DNA of 64,000 nucleotides from Nocardioides marmorisolisilvae (GTDB lineage: Bacteria; Actinomycetota; Actinomycetes; Propionibacteriales; Nocardioidaceae): contig NZ_CP134227.1 in the NCBI RefSeq assembly GCF_031656915.1, forward strand, positions 372,001-436,000, read 5' to 3'. The notes below the pieces were generated by a model, which saw only the letters and a program-made list of their open reading frames with translations, did no database searches and was not told the DNA's origin. Below are positions 58,285 to 64,000 of this stretch, piece by piece. Numbering within the stretch: the stretch's first letter is position 1; each line of letters opens with the position of its first letter. The position numbers were made by a program, and so were the translations under genes.

Positions 58285-59769
58285 TCATCCCCTCACGGAC
58301 TGGTCGGTGCTGGGCTCCTCGTCCTGCTGCGACTCCGCGTCGCCGACGTCGTCCTCGTCGTGTTCCTCGTCCTCGTCCTGCGGGCCCCAGCGGATCCACA
58401 GCGGACTCTCGGTGAGCTCCCGCTCGGTCTCGTCGGACTCCTCCTGCTGCTCGGCCGCCTCGCGGCGCACGTGGTTGCTCGCGGCGCGGTGGGCCAGCAG
58501 CGCCGCCACCACCGGCAGCACGAGCACGCACACGCGCAGGGTGTCGCGGACCGTCTCGATGGTGGCGCCGCTGAGCTGGACGATGAGCTCCTCGCCCGCG
58601 GCGAGCAGCAGGATCGAGTAGAAGCCGATCGCCCAGACGCCGATCGCGAAGCGGCGCGGGCTCGACATCGGCCCTGCGGCAATGTGGTGGGTGCCCCGGT
58701 CGCCGGTGAGGCGTCGGTCGATGAACGGCCAGAGATAGAGCACTGCGAAGGTGAGCCCGGGCAGCAGGACCGCGGGCCAGAACTGGTCTGGGATCGTGAA
58801 GCCCCAGAAATGCAGCTCGACGGGCGGGAACATCCGCAGCGCTCCCTCGACCCAGGCGATGTACCAGTCCGCCACCGACGGCGACATGATCGTCGAGCTC
58901 TTGAACTCGCCCCAGACCCAGACCGGGTTGATCTGCACCAGGCCGCCCATCAGGAAGCACACCGCGGCGACGACGGAGAACAACGACAGAGACCGCAGGG
59001 CGTACGACGGCCACATCCGCGACCCGACGACGTTGGAGTCGCGGTGCCCGGGCCCCGCGAAGTGGCTGTGCTTCTGCCGAATCAGCACGGCGAGGTGGAT
59101 CCCGATGAGCCCGGCGATCGCCACCGGCACCACGAAGACGTGCAGGATGTAGAGCCGGCCGATGATGTACGGCCCGGGGAAGCCCGCGCCGAAGACCAGG
59201 TAGGCGAGCCAGCCCCCGACGAACGGCACCGCCTCCAGCGTGGAGTAGAAGATGTGCAGCCCCGTGCCGGAGAGCAGGTCGTCGGGCAGGGAGTAGCCGG
59301 CGAACGAGGTGAAGATGGCCGCGACGAACAGGGTCAGGCCGACCGTCCAGTTCAGCTCGCGCGGCTTGCGGAACATGCCGGTGAAGAAGATCCGGCAGAG
59401 GTGGAGCGTGATGGCCGCGATGAAGATCAGCGCGGCCCAGTGGTGCACCTGCCGCATCAGCAGGCCGCCTCGGACGTCCCAGCTGAGCTGCACGGTGGAG
59501 GCGAACGCCGACGAGACGTCCTCACCGTGCAGGGGTTGGTAGCTACCGTCGTACACCTTCAGCGAGCTGCTCGGGTCGAAGAAGATGGCAAGGAAGGTGC
59601 CGGTGGCGACCAGCACCACGAAGCAGTAGAGCGCGATCTCGCCGAGCATGAAGGACCAGTGGTCGGGAAAGACCTTCCCGAGCGCGGTGCGCGCCATGTC
59701 GGCGTACCCGAGCCGTTCGTCGAGCCGCCGCAGGGTTCGGTCGCGGGCGGCGTCCACTGGTCCGCGCAT
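58285..59769 (-). CDS. qcrB: cytochrome bc complex cytochrome b subunit
   Basis: A 494-aa membrane protein with the two haem-b His pairs: RQVHHWAALIFIAAITLHL and HVFVVPVAIAGLIGIHLAV. The quinol-site PEWY-like region and the C-terminal helices follow, and an acidic, Gln/Glu-rich cytoplasmic tail ends it. ATG 59769 overlaps the qcrA stop. It takes part in quinol oxidation coupled to cytochrome c reduction. Confidence 0.94.
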   Translation of the reverse strand: MRGPVDAARDRTLRRLDERLGYADMARTALGKVFPDHWSFMLGEIALYCFVVLVATGTFLAIFFDPSSSLKVYDGSYQPLHGEDVSSAFASTVQLSWDVRGGLLMRQVHHWAALIFIAAITLHLCRIFFTGMFRKPRELNWTVGLTLFVAAIFTSFAGYSLPDDLLSGTGLHIFYSTLEAVPFVGGWLAYLVFGAGFPGPYIIGRLYILHVFVVPVAIAGLIGIHLAVLIRQKHSHFAGPGHRDSNVVGSRMWPSYALRSLSLFSVVAAVCFLMGGLVQINPVWVWGEFKSSTIMSPSVADWYIAWVEGALRMFPPVELHFWGFTIPDQFWPAVLLPGLTFAVLYLWPFIDRRLTGDRGTHHIAAGPMSSPRRFAIGVWAIGFYSILLLAAGEELIVQLSGATIETVRDTLRVCVLVLPVVAALLAHRAASNHVRREAAEQQEESDETERELTESPLWIRWGPQDEDEEHDEDDVGDAESQQDEEPSTDQSVRG

Positions 59770-60629
59770 CACCACCCCCACCAGGCGGCGCCGGGCGCGC
59801 GAGTGAACTCGCCGGTGGCGATCAGGTAGCCCTCGCTGTCCAGGGCGAGGGGGAGCTGGGGGAGCGGGTGCGCGGCGGGGCCCTCCACGGGCTTGCCGCC
59901 GTCGAGGACGTCGAAGACCGAGTGGTGGCAGGGACAGAGCAGTTGGGCGGACTCGTCGGAGTAGAGGCCCACCGGGCATCCGGCGTGGGTGCACAGCTTG
60001 GAGTAGGCGATCACCCCGTCCGCCACCCAGTCCCGGCGCGAGGCGGGCAGCTCGAGCTGCTCCGGGTCGACCCGGATCAGGAGGGTGGCACCAGCGGACT
60101 GGCGAGGGTCCCAGGTCGCCGGGAAGACGGTGAGCACCGACCCCACGGCGAGGTCGTCGGGTCGGACCTGCTCGCCACCCTCGGTCACCACGGCGTCGCC
60201 GGCCCTCCACGGGCTGTCCGACAGCAGCGCGTGCGCCCCCGGCCCGAGGTTCCGGGTGGGGAAGAGCGAGCGCAACGGGAACAGCGCCGCCAGGCCGATC
60301 GAGCCCGCCGCAACGCCGAGCATCGACCAGAGCACTCCGGAGCGCGGCACCTTCTGCTCGGTGAGCGCGGTGCGGAACCGCTCGAAGCCGGTGTCGTCGG
60401 TCGGCCCGACCGCGCGCTCCTCGACGTAGTCGGGCTCGTCCTCGTCGATCAGCTGCGCCCAGATGCCCAGGCCGATGCCGAGGAACAGCAGCGCCCAGCC
60501 CAGGGACGCGCCGTAGGCCCGGTTCCCCCAGTCCATGACGTACGACGTCGCGAAGGCGGCCGCCCCGAGCACGGAGAGGGCGAAGCAGATCAGCACGCTG
60601 CGAGGTGCGTGTGCGTCCCGGTCGGTCAT
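59769..60629 (-). CDS. qcrA: Rieske iron-sulfur subunit
   Basis: A 286-aa Rieske protein. Three N-terminal membrane spans (the actinobacterial form) precede the [2Fe-2S] domain with CTHAGC and CPCHHS. Its start overlaps the qcrC stop (ATGA). Confidence 0.95.
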   Translation of the reverse strand: MTDRDAHAPRSVLICFALSVLGAAAFATSYVMDWGNRAYGASLGWALLFLGIGLGIWAQLIDEDEPDYVEERAVGPTDDTGFERFRTALTEQKVPRSGVLWSMLGVAAGSIGLAALFPLRSLFPTRNLGPGAHALLSDSPWRAGDAVVTEGGEQVRPDDLAVGSVLTVFPATWDPRQSAGATLLIRVDPEQLELPASRRDWVADGVIAYSKLCTHAGCPVGLYSDESAQLLCPCHHSVFDVLDGGKPVEGPAAHPLPQLPLALDSEGYLIATGEFTRAPGAAWWGW

Positions 60630-61438
60630 TGCTTCCTCCGTCGGCCGAGCAGCAGCAGGACGATGATCAGGATCGGCACCGGGACCGCCCAGGCGAAACT
60701 GCCCTCGAGGATCGGGCCGTATTGGTCGAGGCCGCCGCCGCCCCGGATCTGCCGGTTGCCGAGCATGGAGACGTAGCTGACCACGTCGTCGAGCTGGTCG
60801 TCGCTGAGCTGTCCGCGAGTGAACGGCGGCATCGGTCCGGGGCCGAGCCGCATCGCCTCCGCCACCTCGCGTGGGTCGTCGGCGAACAGTGACGGGACGA
60901 TCGTGCCGTCGGTGAGCACGACTCCGGTCCCCGAGGAGGAGTGGCAGGCGGCGCAGTTGCTGATGAACAGCGACTGGCCCTCCGCGACGTCGCCCGGCCG
61001 CACCTCGGGGATCGGCTCGCCTCCGCTGCCGAGCGAGTCGACGAAGCCGACGATCCGGCCGATCGTCGCCGCGTCGTACGCCGGCTTGTGCCGGCGCACC
61101 GTCTCGTCGGGCGAGCTGAGCGGCATCCGGCCCGTGCGTAGGTAGAAGTCGAGGGCAGCGGGCCCCTTGTCGGAGAGTCGGGGTGCCACCGAGGTGCCCT
61201 GCGCCTGCTGGCCGTGGCACCACGCGCAGTCCCGCAGGTAGACCTCCCGCCCAGACATCGACGGCGACGAGGTCGTCCGGGCGGTGGCAGGAGCGACGGC
61301 GCCATCGGTGCGTGCCGGGCCGTCGGGCGCCCGGGTGCTGGTCAGGACGAGGGCCACGAGTGCGATGACGGCGAGCACGCCCCCGGCCCGCAGCGCGCGG
61401 GCGCTGCGGGGACTGGTCGTCGTGGTCGTCCGGGTCAT
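60626..61438 (-). CDS. qcrC: dihaem cytochrome c subunit
   Basis: A 270-aa membrane-anchored dihaem cytochrome c. Haem sites are CAWCH (71-75) and CAACH (162-166); spans lie near 18-33 and 245-265. It replaces both cytochrome c1 and soluble cytochrome c in the actinobacterial bcc-aa3 supercomplex. Confidence 0.93.
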   Translation of the reverse strand: MTRTTTTTSPRSARALRAGGVLAVIALVALVLTSTRAPDGPARTDGAVAPATARTTSSPSMSGREVYLRDCAWCHGQQAQGTSVAPRLSDKGPAALDFYLRTGRMPLSSPDETVRRHKPAYDAATIGRIVGFVDSLGSGGEPIPEVRPGDVAEGQSLFISNCAACHSSSGTGVVLTDGTIVPSLFADDPREVAEAMRLGPGPMPPFTRGQLSDDQLDDVVSYVSMLGNRQIRGGGGLDQYGPILEGSFAWAVPVPILIIVLLLLGRRRKQ

Positions 61439-61439
61439 C

Positions 61440-61829
61440 TCACCTCAGGGTGTAGAGGTAGGCGGTGATGTCGATGGCGTCGCGGTGCGTCACGCCGAGG
61501 TCGGGCATGGCGTTCCCGGGCACCACCGACTGGGGGTCCTCGATCCAGTGCTCGAGGTTCTGCTCGGAGTTGGGCAGCACGCCGGCGACGTACCCGCGCC
61601 GGGAGAAGTGGGTCAGCGGCGGCCCGACGAGCCCGTCCGCGCCGGCGACGCCCGGGACCTCGTGGCAGCTACCGCACCCGTAGTGGCTGATCAGCGCGGC
61701 ACCGCGGCCCGGATCGCCGGTCCGCATCTGCTGCGGAGGGGCCTGACTGCTCTCGGGTCCAGCGCACCCGGCCGCGACGGCGGCCGCGGCCACCAGCGTG
61801 ACGAGCAGGACGAGGACGTTTCGCCTCAT
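61440..61829 (-). CDS. c-type cytochrome lipoprotein
   Basis: A 129-aa lipoprotein. The lipobox AAGC puts the lipidated Cys at 22; a haem site CGSCH (52-56) and the axial Met near 108 (GNAMPD) follow. Monohaem, smaller than QcrC. It may be an electron carrier within or beside the bcc-aa3 complex. The stop ends 2 nt before the qcrC ATG. Confidence 0.88.
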   Translation of the reverse strand: MRRNVLVLLVTLVAAAAVAAGCAGPESSQAPPQQMRTGDPGRGAALISHYGCGSCHEVPGVAGADGLVGPPLTHFSRRGYVAGVLPNSEQNLEHWIEDPQSVVPGNAMPDLGVTHRDAIDITAYLYTLR

Positions 61830-62665
61830 CGGATCCTCCCCAAGTCGGGACGGACGTCGGTCGTGTCCAAGAACAGCGCCCGTGCAGGATGGTCGCGGTC
61901 GAGGCCGCGCAGCCAGGAGGCGAACAGCACGATCGCTCCCAGCACGTACCCGAAGTCCATGGGGGCCCACATCACCAGCGCGCCGAGGTGCTGGTCGAGC
62001 ATCGGGTCGAGGCCCACTGCGCGTGCAGCGGCCGCCTGGGCCGGGTAGATCGGGTGCTGCGGAAACGTGAGCACGGCTCCGAGCGCGGCACCTGGCGGGA
62101 CCGCCACGACGAGGTAGAGGACGGCTTGCAGCCCGGTCAGGCGCCGCGGAGAGTCGCCCAGCAGGTGCCACCAGAACCACCACGCGGTGAGCAGGAAGGT
62201 GGCGTGCTCGCTCAGATGCACCAGCTCGTTGCGCACCGCGAGGTCGTAGGCGGCCGGCAGGTGCCAGGCCCACATCGAGCCGATGTGCAGCAGCCAGGCC
62301 AGTGGGGCCGCCAGCAGCAGCCCGGACGGAAGGTGGTGCGCGACCTTCACCACCGGACGACGGACCCCGGCCGGCAGCCCGGCGAGCAGTACCCGGCCCG
62401 GAGAGGACCAGGCCAGCAGCGGGCCGCAGACCATGATCAGGACGACGTGCTGGAGCATGTGGGTCCACAGCCGCTCCTCGAGGAGCTCGCCGAGTGGTGA
62501 GCCTGCCACCAGCACCAGCACGGCCACCGCGGTGGCCAGCGCCCACGGCCTGCCGCGCTGGGCTCGCCGGCCCTGGGCATGCCGGCGGAACCGGACGAGG
62601 CCGCGCAGGTAGCAGACCCACAGCACGAGCGACCCGGCCAGCAGCACGACCTCGACGATCCGCAT
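61826..62665 (-). CDS. CtaG-like (caa3) cytochrome oxidase assembly protein
   Basis: A 279-aa protein with about seven membrane helices. Conserved His-containing segments such as WTHMLQHVVLIMVCGPLLAW and LGALVMWAPMDFGYVLGA, and HLSEHATF, mark the caa3-type CtaG family that assembles the Cu site of the oxidase. ATG 62665 overlaps the previous stop by one base; GTG 62671 is an alternative. The 3' end overlaps the cytochrome lipoprotein by 4 nt. Confidence 0.85.
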   Translation of the reverse strand: MRIVEVVLLAGSLVLWVCYLRGLVRFRRHAQGRRAQRGRPWALATAVAVLVLVAGSPLGELLEERLWTHMLQHVVLIMVCGPLLAWSSPGRVLLAGLPAGVRRPVVKVAHHLPSGLLLAAPLAWLLHIGSMWAWHLPAAYDLAVRNELVHLSEHATFLLTAWWFWWHLLGDSPRRLTGLQAVLYLVVAVPPGAALGAVLTFPQHPIYPAQAAAARAVGLDPMLDQHLGALVMWAPMDFGYVLGAIVLFASWLRGLDRDHPARALFLDTTDVRPDLGRIR

Positions 62666-63036
62666 CAGCACGGCTCCACCACCAGCAGCCCGATCGCGCC
62701 GGCCGTGATCGCGACCAGCGCCATCACGTCGAGGAAGAGCCCCATGACCAGCATCAGCCCGGTCCGGCCGGCGGCGAGGACGTCAGGGTCGAGGGCCCGC
62801 AGCCGGCGCCGTACGGCGAGGTTGGTGATCACCGCGGCGAGCGCGAGCAGCCACGGCAGCACCGTCGCTCCGGCCTCCACCCAGCCCGCGGTGGCACCGC
62901 GGCCCGCTCGCTGGAGGATGTTGCCGTCCAGCGAGCCGTAGCAGGACACCTCGGCGACGCTCCAGGCGATGCCCAGGTGCAGGGCCCACGCGAGCACGCC
63001 GCCCCCAGTGGCGAACCAGATCATCCACGCCTTCAT
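62665..63036 (-). CDS. small membrane protein of the oxidase cluster
   Basis: A 123-aa protein with three or four membrane segments (WFATGGGVLAWALHLGIAW; LPWLLALAAVITNLAV; LMLVMGLFLDVMALVAITAG). No motif identifies a reaction. ATG 63036 lies 10 nt after the ctaE stop. Confidence 0.75.
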   Translation of the reverse strand: MKAWMIWFATGGGVLAWALHLGIAWSVAEVSCYGSLDGNILQRAGRGATAGWVEAGATVLPWLLALAAVITNLAVRRRLRALDPDVLAAGRTGLMLVMGLFLDVMALVAITAGAIGLLVVEPC

Positions 63037-63046
63037 CCCGATCGCC

Positions 63047-63688
63047 TCACACGTGCGGAGAGATGTAGACGGTGAGGTAGACCGCGACGGCGAGCACCGA
63101 CAGGAAGTACCAGTACATCGCCACGACGGCACCGGCCCCACCCTGCGCCCTCCGCGGGCCGCGGAGCAGGGAGCCCAGCGCCAGCAGGCCGAGCATCAGG
63201 ACGCCGAGGATCACGTGTACGGCGTGCAGACCGGTGATGGTGTACAGCATCGAGCCGTAGGCGTCCTTGCTCATCGTCGACGCCGGCCACTCCTCGGTCC
63301 AGTCGATCCACTGCAGGACGACGAAGGCGATCCCGCCCAGCGCTGCCACGAGGGTCAGCAGGGCGGTGCCACGGGGTCGGCGGCGCGCGCTGCGCACGGA
63401 GAGGAACATCGGCACGCAGCTGAGCAGCAGGATGCCGGTGCCGATGGACGAGACCAGCAGGTGCGGCGGCTTGTCCCCGGTGGGCGGCCACGGACCCTGG
63501 TGGCCGAACCGCAGGTAGAAGTAGCTCGCCAGGAAGGCGGCGAACATGGCGGCCTCCGTCGCGATGAACAGCGCCATCGCCCACCAGCCCGTCGTCCGGC
63601 CGACAGGGGCCTCCGGCACCACGGTCGGTGTCCGGCGGGCACTGGCCTCGGTGCTGTCCAGGCTGTCCAGGCTGTCAAGGCTCGTCAT
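63047..63688 (-). CDS. ctaE: cytochrome c oxidase subunit III
   Basis: A 213-aa subunit III of a haem-copper oxidase: five or so membrane helices, with TGWWAMALFIATEAAMFAAF, GLHAVHVILGVLMLGLL and the C-terminal VAMYWYFLSVLAVAVYLTVY. It overlaps the preceding small gene by 4 nt. Confidence 0.92.
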   Translation of the reverse strand: MTSLDSLDSLDSTEASARRTPTVVPEAPVGRTTGWWAMALFIATEAAMFAAFLASYFYLRFGHQGPWPPTGDKPPHLLVSSIGTGILLLSCVPMFLSVRSARRRPRGTALLTLVAALGGIAFVVLQWIDWTEEWPASTMSKDAYGSMLYTITGLHAVHVILGVLMLGLLALGSLLRGPRRAQGGAGAVVAMYWYFLSVLAVAVYLTVYISPHV

Positions 63689-63972
63689 GGCGCGACCGTC
63701 CTCGTGGCTTCCCGGCGAGGTCGCGGGAGGTCGTGGATCGACTCGGGCTCGTCGATCTCGGGCCGCTGCCACATCCACCAGCCGATGGTCGCGGCCATCA
63801 GGGCGAAGGAGACGCCGGCCGCGACGTACCAGCCGACCAACAGCAGCACTACGCTGCCGGTGAGGAAGATCGCCACGATCAGGGGCTGCATGGTCTCGCC
63901 CGGCATCGCCATGATCCGCTCGATGCGGCCGTCGAGCTCGCTGGTGCGCAGCGCCTGGTGGTGGTCGGTCAT
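63685..63972 (-). CDS. small membrane protein, possible oxidase subunit IV
   Basis: A 95-aa protein with two membrane spans (MQPLIVAIFLTGSVVLLLVGW; AAGVSFALMAATIGWWMW). Its place directly before ctaE fits the small subunit IV of actinobacterial oxidases, but the sequence match is by position and topology only. Its ATG overlaps the stop of a gene continuing off the window. Confidence 0.6.
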   Translation of the reverse strand: MTDHHQALRTSELDGRIERIMAMPGETMQPLIVAIFLTGSVVLLLVGWYVAAGVSFALMAATIGWWMWQRPEIDEPESIHDLPRPRREATRTVAP

Positions 63973-64000
63973 CGTGCGTTCCGGATCGTCACGGTGGTCG
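63969..64000 (-). CDS. C-terminal end of an upstream gene, possibly ctaD
   Basis: Only ten codons remain before the TGA (TTVTIRNAR at the end). The frame meets the next start in an ATGA overlap. Oxidase subunit I would be expected here; the fragment is too short to prove it. Confidence 0.4.
   Translation of the reverse strand, partial: TTVTIRNAR

Overview
The window comes from a high-GC actinobacterium. Gene order (pheST, arg cluster, tyrS, tlyA-nadK-recN, pyrG, ald-xerD-parA-scpAB-rluB, tyrA-cmk-der), the three-subunit qcr genes, the many GTG/TTG starts and 4-nt stop/start overlaps, and several apparently leaderless genes all fit a Nocardioides-like member of the Nocardioidaceae. That taxonomic guess rests on gene order and sequence style only.

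Layout. 1-16 kb: end of a sensor kinase, pheS-pheT, a sortase-fold protein whose catalytic residues are gone, then a compact arginine operon argC-ACT-argJ-argB-argD-argF-argR-argH. argC has overlapping ARG boxes on its promoter. mpg, two small enzymes, tyrS and a frameshifted FMN alpha-hydroxyacid oxidase gene follow. 16-21.8 kb: one rRNA operon (16S-23S-5S) with two promoters, a processing stem and a strong terminator. 21.8-30.5 kb: TPR protein, SSB-like protein, HAD phosphatase, tlyA, nadK, recN, pyrG, NUDIX hydrolase. 30.5-43.1 kb: a secreted CocE-like hydrolase on the minus strand, then ald, xerD (apparently CTG-initiated), parA, an RHH-like protein, scpA, scpB, rluB, aroH, tyrA, cmk, plsC, der. 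43.1-43.9 kb: an iron-box-controlled bfd-bfr pair.

43.9-47.8 kb is accessory: a 3.8-kb integrative element in tRNA-Pro(GGG), with a duplicated 43-44 bp tRNA 3' end as att sites, a tyrosine integrase, a PIN toxin/HTH antitoxin pair with 9-bp repeats at its promoter, a broken DUF433 gene, a small membrane protein and a UPF0158 protein. The tRNA's probable original terminator now lies beyond attR, followed by an IS481-type transposase remnant. 48-53 kb: sugar O-acetyltransferase, a cupin/CMD/alcohol dehydrogenase group, and an MFS pump divergent from a TetR regulator across a 41-bp palindrome. 54.3-58 kb: a four-gene set encoding a 69-aa Asp-Gly repeat peptide, a JmjC-type oxygenase, a Suc/Fer-like iron-sulfur protein and an MFS exporter. 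This is the best candidate in the window for an undescribed peptide-modification system. 58-64 kb, minus strand: a cytochrome bc-aa3 branch (ctaE, ctaG-like, two cytochromes c, qcrC-qcrA-qcrB).

Functions come from motif recognition by eye; no database search was run. Start codons were chosen from Shine-Dalgarno spacing, stop/start overlaps and -10 spacing.
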